A stretch of 64,000 nucleotides of DNA from Chloroflexota bacterium. Lineage in GTDB: Bacteria > Chloroflexota > UBA6077 > FW602-bin22 > CADDYW01. The position numbers were made by a program, and so were the translations under genes. Shown piece after piece: positions 26,405 to 33,771 of this stretch (the stretch's first letter is position 1; the number at the start of each line of letters is the position of its first letter). The notes below the pieces were generated by a model. It was not told the origin of the DNA, did not search any database, and saw only the letters and a list, made by a program, of their open reading frames with translations. The stretch spans positions 248,001 through 312,000 of the forward strand of contig JAJPIK010000030.1 of the NCBI GenBank assembly GCA_021324795.1. The letters run 5' to 3'.

Positions 26405-27750
26405 GCATCGTTGAAGAAAGCGCTCAGTCAGACCTCAAAGCACCAGCGACGGTTCACCCGAACGGTATTGCCGCCCAACTGGTAGACTGGAGCATCATTC
26501 TGGGGCCTCTCCCGGTGGAAACGACCGGGTCAATGGCGATTGGCCAGAGCATCTCCTCCGCCCTCGATGCGTTGAAAGCAAACAAGCTGCGAGCGCTTTT
26601 AACGATGCTCGGAATCATTATTGGCGTGGGCGCCGTCATTGTGATGGTCGCCCTGGGACAGGGCGCCAGCGCGTCGGTTGCCGCGCGTCTGGCCCGCCTT
26701 GGCACGAACATGTTGACGATTCAGCCCGGTAGCGGAAACGTCGGCGGGGTTCGAGCCGGCGCCGGATCGTTGCCTTCATTGAATGATCAGGATACCCAGG
26801 CGATCGAGCAACAAGTTCCTGGTATCGCCGCGATCAGCTCCAATTTGGGAGCAGGAAACGTACAGGTCGTCGCCGGCGGTCAGAACTGGAGCACTCAAGT
26901 TCAAGCGAACTATCCATCGATCTTCGAGATCCAGGACTGGCAAATCGCCCAAGGCGCGGCCTACGATGACTCCGACGAAGCCTCCGCGGCGGTCGTCTGC
27001 GACATCGGCCAGACGGTGGCGACGAATCTCTTTCCCAACCAGGATCCGGTGGGCCAAACGATCCTGATCCGGAACGTCCCATTCAAAGTCAAAGGCGTTC
27101 TGGCCTCCAAGGGGAGCAATGGCTTCGAAGATCAGGATGACATCATCTTGATCCCCTATAGTACGGCGCAGATTCGCCTTTTCAATCGTCCGTGGGTCAA
27201 CAACATCTACGTTCAGGTCGCCAACGCTGATCAGGTCAACACCGTCCAGCAAGAGATCACTAATCTGCTCGAAGTTCGTCATCATATCCAGCCGGGCAAA
27301 CCCGATGATTTCCGGGTGCGCAATTTCAACCAACTGATTACCACGGCCCAGCAAACCAGCAATACCCTGACGTTGCTGCTGGCTGGCGTAGCCGCCGTCT
27401 CGTTGATCGTCGGCGGTATCGGAATCATGAACATCATGCTCGTTTCGGTTACCGAACGAACCAGGGAGATCGGCATTCGGATGGCAGTCGGCGCGCGTGG
27501 TCGCAACATCCTCTCTCAGTTCTTGATCGAGGCAGTTCTGCTCAGTGGCGTCGGTGGCGTGATCGGCATTGGTGTCGGCGGCGCCGCCTCGATAATCGTC
27601 AGTCACCTCGCTGGGTGGAACACGATTATCACCCCGGAATCTGTCTTTGTGTCTTTTTCCTTTGCCACGCTCATCGGCGTATTCTTCGGTTTCTATCCGG
27701 CGCGCAAGGCGGCGCAATTAGATCCGATCGAAGCGCTACGCTACGAGTAG
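26401..27750 (+). CDS. MacB/FtsX-type ABC transporter permease
   Basis: 449 residues. A first helix near residues 62-85 (ALLTMLGIIIGVGAVIVMVALG), a large extracytoplasmic MacB-type domain (about 90-310), then three C-terminal helices with the FtsX motif GIMNIMLVSVTERTREIGIR and the ending DPIEALRYE. The first 50 residues are an extra non-membrane tail not usual in MacB. This is the type VII ABC fold, which moves cargo by mechanotransmission. Functions with the ATPase and adaptor encoded upstream; no outer-membrane TolC gene is present. Confidence 0.93.
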   Translation: MSIVEESAQSDLKAPATVHPNGIAAQLVDWSIILGPLPVETTGSMAIGQSISSALDALKANKLRALLTMLGIIIGVGAVIVMVALGQGASASVAARLARLGTNMLTIQPGSGNVGGVRAGAGSLPSLNDQDTQAIEQQVPGIAAISSNLGAGNVQVVAGGQNWSTQVQANYPSIFEIQDWQIAQGAAYDDSDEASAAVVCDIGQTVATNLFPNQDPVGQTILIRNVPFKVKGVLASKGSNGFEDQDDIILIPYSTAQIRLFNRPWVNNIYVQVANADQVNTVQQEITNLLEVRHHIQPGKPDDFRVRNFNQLITTAQQTSNTLTLLLAGVAAVSLIVGGIGIMNIMLVSVTERTREIGIRMAVGARGRNILSQFLIEAVLLSGVGGVIGIGVGGAASIIVSHLAGWNTIITPESVFVSFSFATLIGVFFGFYPARKAAQLDPIEALRYE

Positions 27751-27756
27751 CAATCC

Positions 27757-29499
27757 ATGCGCAATGAACAGGTCGTTGCAACTCTCAACGCGATTGGCGA
27801 TTTGCTCGAAATCAAAGGGGAGAGCCGCTTTCGCGTTAACGCCTACCGCGATGCCGCTCGACAAATCGAGAATTTGACCGAGGATCTCGGCGTCATCGCC
27901 CAAGAAGGCCGACTGCGTTCCATCCCGGGCGTTGGCGAAGCCATCGCTGCCAAGATCCAGGAGCTGATCGAAACCGGTCACCTTGCCTATTTCGATCGTT
28001 TGACCCAGGAGCTTCCGGCCAGCTTGCTTGAGCTCTTGCAGATCCCCGGGCTTGGTCCGCGCAAGGTCAAGCTGCTCTACGAACAGTTACATATTCAAAG
28101 CCTCGCCGATCTACGGCGTGCCATGGCCGAGAATCAAATCGCCAGCCTGCCGGGGATGGGAGAGAAAACCATCCAGAATCTCCAACGCGAGATCGAACGC
28201 CTCGAGCTGCGTGGCCGTCGGGTGCCGCTGGGTGTCGCCTTGCCGCTGGTCGAAGAAATCGTCGCCGCGCTGCGGGCGCTCGGTAGCGTCGTCAGGCAAG
28301 TCGACGGCGCCGGCTCGGTGCGACGCCGTCGAGACACCATTGGCGACCTCGACGTGCTCGCCGCGAGCGAGCAGCCCGAGGCCGTGCTCAACGCCTTCGT
28401 TCACCTCCCACTCGTCCAGGAAATCGTTGGGCAAGGCGACACCAAAGCATCGATCCTCACTCAGCGCCAGCTTCAGGTCGACCTGCGCGTCGTGGCACCG
28501 GATTCTTGGGGAAGTGCGTTGCAGTACTTTACCGGCTCAAAGCAGCACAACGTCCGAATTCGTGAGATCGCGGTGCGCAAGGGCTGGCGATTGAACGAAT
28601 ATGGTCTATACGATGAGAAGGACGGCCGCCGTTTAGCCGGCGCGACCGAAGAAGACGTTTACCGTCAACTCGGCATGGCCTGGATCCCGCCTGAGCTGCG
28701 CGAAGACAACGGCGAGATCGAAGCGGCGCTCGCTGGTCAGCTTCCTCATCTGATTGAGGCCGCCGACATCCGTGGTGACCTCCACAGCCATTCGACCTGG
28801 AGCGATGGCTCGGCCACCATCGAAACCATGTGGCAAGCCGCCCGGAAGCGCGGCTATGAGTTCCTGGCCTTGACCGATCACTCTTATTCGCTTGGCGTGA
28901 CCGGTGGGCTAACGGTCGAGCGCTTGCGCGAGCAGCGGGCAATTATTGATCAGATCAATCGCGAGGCCGGTGCTGGTCCCCGTCTCCTAGCCGGTATCGA
29001 GCTCGAGATCCGAGCCGATGGCTCACTGGACTTCCCCGACCACGTCCTCGCCGAGCTAGACGTAGTCATCGCTTCAGTGCACAGCAGTTTTGGCCAGGCA
29101 CGCGACAAAATGACCGCGCGTCTGATGAGCGCGGCGCGAAACCCGCACGTCGACATCATTGGTCACCCAAGTGGCCGCTTGATCGGACGTCGTGAGCCAT
29201 ACGATGTCGACCTGGAAGTATTGATCGATATCTGCGCCGAAACCGGTACCGCCCTGGAGATCAATGCCAACCCGGCGCGTCTCGACCTCGACGACGTTCA
29301 CGCCCGTCGTGCCCTCGAACGTGGTGTCTGGCTGACGATCAACACGGATGCCCATCAACCGGAGAACTTCGACCTTCTCCCCTACGGCATTGCCACCGCA
29401 CGTCGTGGCTGGGTGACCCCGGAGAGAGTCCTCAACTGCCTCTCGCTGGCGGAGTTACTCGAGCACCTCAAGGCTCGAGGGCAGAGCAAACCGCTCTGA
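27757..29499 (+). CDS. polX: Family X DNA polymerase with PHP exonuclease domain
   Basis: 580 residues, usual PolX length. Residues 1-150 carry the helix-hairpin-helix region (SIPGVGEAIAAKI, IPGLGPRKVKLLYEQL), then the nucleotidyltransferase palm with GSVRRRRDTIGDLDVL (catalytic Asp pair) and LQVDLRV (third Asp). The C-terminal PHP domain from about 340 has DLHSHSTWSDG, LTDHSYS, IIGHPSGR and NTDAHQ, the metal-binding His/Asp set for 3'-5' exonuclease. It acts in base-excision and gap repair. It starts 6 bp after the permease stop and is likely cotranscribed, though unrelated in role. Confidence 0.95.
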   Translation: MRNEQVVATLNAIGDLLEIKGESRFRVNAYRDAARQIENLTEDLGVIAQEGRLRSIPGVGEAIAAKIQELIETGHLAYFDRLTQELPASLLELLQIPGLGPRKVKLLYEQLHIQSLADLRRAMAENQIASLPGMGEKTIQNLQREIERLELRGRRVPLGVALPLVEEIVAALRALGSVVRQVDGAGSVRRRRDTIGDLDVLAASEQPEAVLNAFVHLPLVQEIVGQGDTKASILTQRQLQVDLRVVAPDSWGSALQYFTGSKQHNVRIREIAVRKGWRLNEYGLYDEKDGRRLAGATEEDVYRQLGMAWIPPELREDNGEIEAALAGQLPHLIEAADIRGDLHSHSTWSDGSATIETMWQAARKRGYEFLALTDHSYSLGVTGGLTVERLREQRAIIDQINREAGAGPRLLAGIELEIRADGSLDFPDHVLAELDVVIASVHSSFGQARDKMTARLMSAARNPHVDIIGHPSGRLIGRREPYDVDLEVLIDICAETGTALEINANPARLDLDDVHARRALERGVWLTINTDAHQPENFDLLPYGIATARRGWVTPERVLNCLSLAELLEHLKARGQSKPL

Positions 29500-29616
29500 A
29501 ATTCCTGCCCTCGGGGAGCAAGTTAGGAGCAAGGAGCCAGCCGATCTCACCTGCCCCGGATCTGTGACTTCTGATTCATGAATTGAGAAACGTCTGAGAG
29601 AAGCAAGCTTTTGCAG

Positions 29617-29625
29617 TGCTATACT
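29617..29625 (+). promoter_or_regulatory. Extended -10 promoter element upstream of gnd
   Basis: TG-C-TATACT forms an extended -10 about 94 bp before the gnd ATG. No good -35 is seen at 16-18 bp, as extended -10 promoters allow. The rest of the 219-bp gap shows nothing recognised. Confidence 0.4.
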
Positions 29626-29718
29626 GAGACCAGATAGTAGTTATGATGGCCAATTGGGCAGCGATAAGATACCCCGCTCCCCGAGAGAGTGGGAATTTCG
29701 CCCCGGCGAGAGTGAGGC

Positions 29719-31131
29719 ATGAAAGTGCAACCGAGTGACATTGGATTAATTGGCCTGGCGGTCATGGGCGAAAACCTGGCGCTCAACATGGCAAATCACG
29801 GATTCAAAGTTTCCGTCTACAACCGGACCGCCGAGCGAACGCGTACCCTTGCCAATGGGCGAGCGAAGGGCACAACGATTCAACCGACCTACGACTTGAA
29901 AGAATTCGTAGCCTCGCTCGCGAAGCCACGACGGATCTTTTTGATGGTCCAAGCGGGAGCGCCGGTCGATAGCGTCCTGGCGCAGCTTCGCCCGCTGCTC
30001 GAGGCGGGAGACATCGTCATGGATGGTGGCAACTCGTATTATAAGGATACCGAGCGACGGACCAAGGAGATGGAGGCGGCAGGTTTCCACTACTTTGGCG
30101 TGGGGGTGAGCGGCGGCGAAGCCGGGGCGCTTGAAGGGCCTTGCATCATGCCCGGCGGCTCGCGCGCTGCGTATCCGCTGATTGAGCCAATTCTGACCGC
30201 CATCGCCGCGAAGGTAAGCGACGGCGCCTGTGTCGCCTACATGGGGCCGGGTGGGGCCGGACACTACGTTAAAATGGTTCACAACGGCTGTGAATACGCG
30301 ATCATGCAACTCATCGCCGAAACCTATGACGTGCTCCGAACCGCCTATGGGCTCGGCGCCGTGGCCCTTGCCGACGTTTTCCGGCGCTGGAATGACGGGA
30401 AGCTCAACTCGTATCTCATCGAGATTACCGCCAAAGTACTGGCCTTCGTCGATCCAGAAACCAAGCAGCCGCTCGTCGATTTGATCCTGGATCGGGCTGG
30501 CCAGAAGGGCACTGGTAAGTGGACATCTCAGGACGCACTCGATCTGGGAGTGACCATTCCGAACATCGACGCGGCCCTCTGGGGACGGAACATTTCCGCG
30601 CTGAAGGATGAGCGCGTTCACGCGTCGACGGTTCTGACCGGACCCCGACTGCCCGCCTTACCAAGCGATCAAGCCGTACTCGACACAATCGAGGATGCGC
30701 TGTACACGGGCATTATCATTTCCTACGCGCAGGCGATGGCGATGCTCCGGGCTGCGTCGCACGAATATAGTTATGATTTGAATCTTTCGGAGATTGCCCG
30801 AATTTGGAAAGGTGGCTGTATCATTCGCTCAAAGCTGCTGGATCCAATCCAAGCAGCTTTCAAACGCGATCCGGACCTCGCTAATCTCCTCGTCGATTCC
30901 GAGTTCAGCGGCAATCTCAATCAACTACAAGCTAGTGTTCGATCAGTCGTTCGTCAGGGCATCGAGCGAGGTATTCCACTGCCTGCCTTCGGCGCTTCGC
31001 TCGCATACTTCGACAGCTACCGGCGTGCTCAACTGCCGGTCAACCTGATCCAGGCTCAGCGCGACTTTTTCGGAGCTCACACCTACCAGCGCATCGATCG
31101 ACCTGGCACGTTCCATACTGATTGGGAATAG
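29719..31131 (+). CDS. gnd: 6-phosphogluconate dehydrogenase, decarboxylating
   Basis: 470 residues, full length for the long homodimeric class. Rossmann start IGLIGLAVMGENLALNMANHG with NRT, the NADP-selecting Arg; substrate motif GGEAGALEGPCIMPGG, KMVHNGCEYAIMQLIAE with catalytic Lys, and IRSKLLDPI near the C-terminus. It converts 6-phosphogluconate to ribulose 5-phosphate with NADPH release, completing the oxidative branch begun by zwf. ATG with GGCGAGAGTGAGGC upstream. Call is firm. Confidence 0.96.
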   Translation: MKVQPSDIGLIGLAVMGENLALNMANHGFKVSVYNRTAERTRTLANGRAKGTTIQPTYDLKEFVASLAKPRRIFLMVQAGAPVDSVLAQLRPLLEAGDIVMDGGNSYYKDTERRTKEMEAAGFHYFGVGVSGGEAGALEGPCIMPGGSRAAYPLIEPILTAIAAKVSDGACVAYMGPGGAGHYVKMVHNGCEYAIMQLIAETYDVLRTAYGLGAVALADVFRRWNDGKLNSYLIEITAKVLAFVDPETKQPLVDLILDRAGQKGTGKWTSQDALDLGVTIPNIDAALWGRNISALKDERVHASTVLTGPRLPALPSDQAVLDTIEDALYTGIIISYAQAMAMLRAASHEYSYDLNLSEIARIWKGGCIIRSKLLDPIQAAFKRDPDLANLLVDSEFSGNLNQLQASVRSVVRQGIERGIPLPAFGASLAYFDSYRRAQLPVNLIQAQRDFFGAHTYQRIDRPGTFHTDWE

Positions 31132-31185
31132 CGGCCCATTTGGCCGGCTTTGCACGGTAGAGCGGAGGTTCGAGGAGGAAGACAC

Positions 31186-31767
31186 ATGGCTGATGAAGCA
31201 CTAATTATCGTCGACGTACAAAATGATTTTTGTCTCGGCGGCGCGTTGGCAGTACCGGACGGCGACGCCGTGGTTCCGGTGCTGAATCAGTATGCCCGCC
31301 GCTTCGTCGAGCGTGGTGCGCTGATCATCGCGACGAGAGATTGGCATCCGGCCGAAACCCGTCACTTCAAAGATTTCGGCGGGGTCTGGCCAGTCCATTG
31401 CGTTCAAGGCACGATAGGCGCCGAGCTTCACCCGTCACTTCGGTTACCGGCGAGTACCAAAGTGGTTGACAAGGGTGCTGACCCGAACGAAGACGCGTAT
31501 TCTGGATTCCAGGCGAAAACTGCAGAGGGGGTCAGCTTGCCTGACGTGCTGCGTCGTCATAGCGTACAGCACGTCTACGTCGGCGGTCTCGCCACCGATT
31601 ACTGCGTCAAGGCGACTGCGCTCGACGCTCTCAATGCAGGCTTTCGGGTCACGCTACTCCTTGATGCCATGCGGGGGGTGAATCTCAGACCGCATGACGC
31701 CGAGGTGGCGATCGAAGAGATGGTACGTCGCGGAGCGGAAGTCACAACTCTCGAGCGCGTGCGCTGA
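31186..31767 (+). CDS. pncA: Nicotinamidase (isochorismatase-like)
   Basis: 193 residues. The cysteine-hydrolase triad is visible: Asp in IIVDVQNDF, Lys in KVVDKGADP, and Cys in GLATDYCVKATALDA; metal-binding residues appear as DWHPAETRHF. PncA turns nicotinamide into nicotinate for NAD salvage. ATG at 31186 has GAGGAGGAAG 6-8 nt upstream; upstream in-frame codons look non-coding. It follows gnd by 54 bp and likely shares its transcript, with NAD salvage linking it to NADP metabolism. Confidence 0.92.
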   Translation: MADEALIIVDVQNDFCLGGALAVPDGDAVVPVLNQYARRFVERGALIIATRDWHPAETRHFKDFGGVWPVHCVQGTIGAELHPSLRLPASTKVVDKGADPNEDAYSGFQAKTAEGVSLPDVLRRHSVQHVYVGGLATDYCVKATALDALNAGFRVTLLLDAMRGVNLRPHDAEVAIEEMVRRGAEVTTLERVR

Positions 31768-31814
31768 TCGACGCCTGACCTCAAGATTTTAACACTTTGT
31801 TCATGCTCAAGGTA

Positions 31815-31843
31815 TTGCATCCACGTGGCAATTCTGCTAACAT
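31815..31843 (+). promoter_or_regulatory. Promoter for the candidate ncRNA
   Basis: TTGCAT at 31815-31820 and TAACAT at 31838-31843 are separated by exactly 17 nt, a sigma-70-type layout. Transcription would begin near 31850, just before the structured segment. Confidence 0.5.
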
Positions 31844-31849
31844 GCTGCA

Positions 31850-32021
31850 TGTCGGTTAGAGCACGAGCGCAGAAGTGGGTAGGTAGAGATTCCTGTTAGT
31901 CCCACGCCCCGCGCTTCCTTCGGGAGTTAGGTTGCTGTAAAGTAACCGGGGTAAGAATCTCTGTTGCCGACCGATCGGATGCCCAAGGGGCCGGAAGGTT
32001 TCTTGGGCATTTTCGTTTTCC
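31850..32021 (+). ncRNA. Candidate free-standing structured RNA
   Basis: About 170 nt with its own promoter and intrinsic terminator and no reading frame. An 8-bp perfect helix AGAGATTC (31885-31892) / GAATCTCT (31955-31962) encloses CCCCG/CGGGG (31907-31911/31947-31951), which in turn holds two hairpins: CTTCC-TTC-GGGAG and GTTGCT-GTAA-AGTAAC, the latter capped by a GNRA loop. GTGGG (31875-31879) can pair with CCCAC (31901-31905), placing AGAGATTC in a hairpin loop, so the 8-bp helix could be a pseudoknot. GTCGG near the 5' end can pair with CCGAC (31967-31971). It fits no RNA class I know; 6S-like or a novel class are possibilities. Downstream is a convergent gene, so it is not a leader. 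Confidence 0.55.
31981..32021 (+). terminator. Intrinsic terminator of the candidate ncRNA
   Basis: GCCCAAG at 31981-31987 pairs with CTTGGGC at 32002-32008, followed by ATTTTCGTTTT. It is oriented for plus-strand transcription and ends 4 bp before the stop codon of the convergent glycosidase gene. Confidence 0.8.
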
Positions 32022-32024
32022 TCG

Positions 32025-33602
32025 CTAACTGCTCGGCACCGCCGCTGCCGCTGGAATCATCCCCAACTGCTTCAGTAAGTCTCCCCCCAACACGCGAGTT
32101 ACCGAGCCCGGCGCGGGCATCCCAGCGACGTTGTCGATCCAATGCTGGAAGGTAATGCGTTGGAAGCGCTGGCTAATAAAAGGCCCGTGTCGCTCTGGTC
32201 GCGACATCGGCAAACCATAGCGATCGATAGCTTGACCGACCGAGCCACCGCCTAAGTAAGTCTGACGGATGGCATCATCGGTGAGCCAACTCAACCGAAT
32301 GCTCTTTGCGATGTTCCAGTCCCCGTTCGAGCCATCGTCAGGGATCGGCTTGGGAATACCGTCGGTGGCGAGCAAGAGATCGTTCTGACTGTCACTAAAC
32401 CACTCAAACGTATTCGCGAGAATCGCTCGGCTGAGTTCGGGCCGCCACTGCAAGGCCGCCCCCTGGGTAAGCTGATAGGTGAAATCACCCTGCTGAAATC
32501 GTTGCGATGACGGATAGCCAAGGGCATTGACGCCACCGAGCGCCTGGAAGCTATCGTAGAAGGTCATTCCCCCCTCATCACTGATCCAGTAACCGCCCTT
32601 GCCTTGACCAGCCTGAGTGTAAAACGCGCTATTTGAATTGGATTGACCGATGGCCAGCGATGGTATGGCGCTGCCCGATTTGTACTGATCGCTGAACTGG
32701 CGGGTGAGTTGCACATAGAGATTACCGTACTTTTGACTTGGCTCGATCTGGCTCCCTTCCATCCACTCGTTCCATGACGTGATCGAGATGATCGACGGCT
32801 GAGTAGCGATAGCACCCTGCCAAACCCTGGAATAGTAGGCGCCATTCTGACGATCGACCGCGAAGCCATTGGCACGCCCCAGACGCGTGTCGTCGTAGCC
32901 TGGCATGACCGTCGCCATCCAGAGCTTGCCGGGATAGGTCCGGGTTTGTTTCGCATAGCTCGCGAGCTGACTAGCCGGGTCTGGTGACCAGGCGATCGAG
33001 TACGGGTGGATCCCATCAAAGACGTTGAGATACGTGAAAATATCGCCTTCGCCAATCCAGACCGCCGCGTGATCCGGATCGACCTGGGCACGGATGGCCC
33101 CCCACGTCCCAAGGTCGTAGGCCCGAATCCCATAGAAGACAACGACCGGCTTGCTACCATACTGAAGCCAGGAGGGATCGCTGAAATAACGCTTCAGATA
33201 ATTGAGGTTATTCGTCACATCGCCAGGATTGTGAATGAACGGGGAATTGAGATCAAAGTCAACGGTGACCCGAAAGCCATGCTCCTTCGCGACTGATAGC
33301 AAAGTCTGTAGGTTCGTATCGGTGGGATTTCCGGGCCCCCACCAATCCAGCTCAAATCCATCAATGCCAGCGCTTTGCGCCTCGGTCACCTGACGTTCAA
33401 TCGTTCCCCGATCGGCAGATACGTAGGGCACCGTCGGCTGATCCGAGAGTTTTCCACTGGCCCAGGTATTGTTGTCGAACCAAGCGTAGTACATCGCGAG
33501 CACCAGTGGCGATCCTGCTGCCAGGGCCGGCTGGACTAATGCCAACAGATTTGCCCAAAGTGACAAGATGCAGGCAATGCTAAGGACATGGCGCCATCCC
33601 AT
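32025..33602 (-). CDS. Secreted GH99/GH71-like glycoside hydrolase
   Basis: 525 residues. Signal peptide MGWRHVLSIACILSLWANLL...ALAA, then a TIM-barrel domain beginning VLAMYYAWFDNNTW and ending near ITSWNEWMEGSQIEPS, the hallmark of GH99 endo-alpha-mannanase and GH71-like bacterial proteins with its acidic catalytic site. The C-terminal 180 residues contain repeats with ALGYPSSQRFQQGDF and YGLPMS...QRFQRITFQHW, resembling LGFP-type wall-binding modules. ATG at 33602 is preferred (GGGAGAA upstream). It probably acts outside the cell on mannan or wall glycans; specificity is not readable. Confidence 0.78.
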   Translation of the reverse strand: MGWRHVLSIACILSLWANLLALVQPALAAGSPLVLAMYYAWFDNNTWASGKLSDQPTVPYVSADRGTIERQVTEAQSAGIDGFELDWWGPGNPTDTNLQTLLSVAKEHGFRVTVDFDLNSPFIHNPGDVTNNLNYLKRYFSDPSWLQYGSKPVVVFYGIRAYDLGTWGAIRAQVDPDHAAVWIGEGDIFTYLNVFDGIHPYSIAWSPDPASQLASYAKQTRTYPGKLWMATVMPGYDDTRLGRANGFAVDRQNGAYYSRVWQGAIATQPSIISITSWNEWMEGSQIEPSQKYGNLYVQLTRQFSDQYKSGSAIPSLAIGQSNSNSAFYTQAGQGKGGYWISDEGGMTFYDSFQALGGVNALGYPSSQRFQQGDFTYQLTQGAALQWRPELSRAILANTFEWFSDSQNDLLLATDGIPKPIPDDGSNGDWNIAKSIRLSWLTDDAIRQTYLGGGSVGQAIDRYGLPMSRPERHGPFISQRFQRITFQHWIDNVAGMPAPGSVTRVLGGDLLKQLGMIPAAAAVPSS

Positions 33603-33771
33603 ACGCGGATTCTCCCATTCTGAAGATCCACAGCAGGCAGATGCAGCACCAAGGACCACCTCTACCTGCTGGCTGGTAGGCAGGGTCCCGCCAACGATAT
33701 CGCCCCGCGCTACAGAGGCACCTTACATAGATACCACGCCCGGGTCGATAGGAAATCCAGGCTAGTATCCG

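Noticed and set aside
31850..32021. SRP RNA or FMN/TPP/fluoride riboswitch
   Set aside because: Sequence blocks of those classes are absent; a short GGAAGGAAGC-like word on the minus strand lacks the SRP flanks.
31768..32024. Leader/riboswitch for the glycosidase gene
   Set aside because: The glycosidase is on the opposite strand, so the structured segment cannot be its leader.
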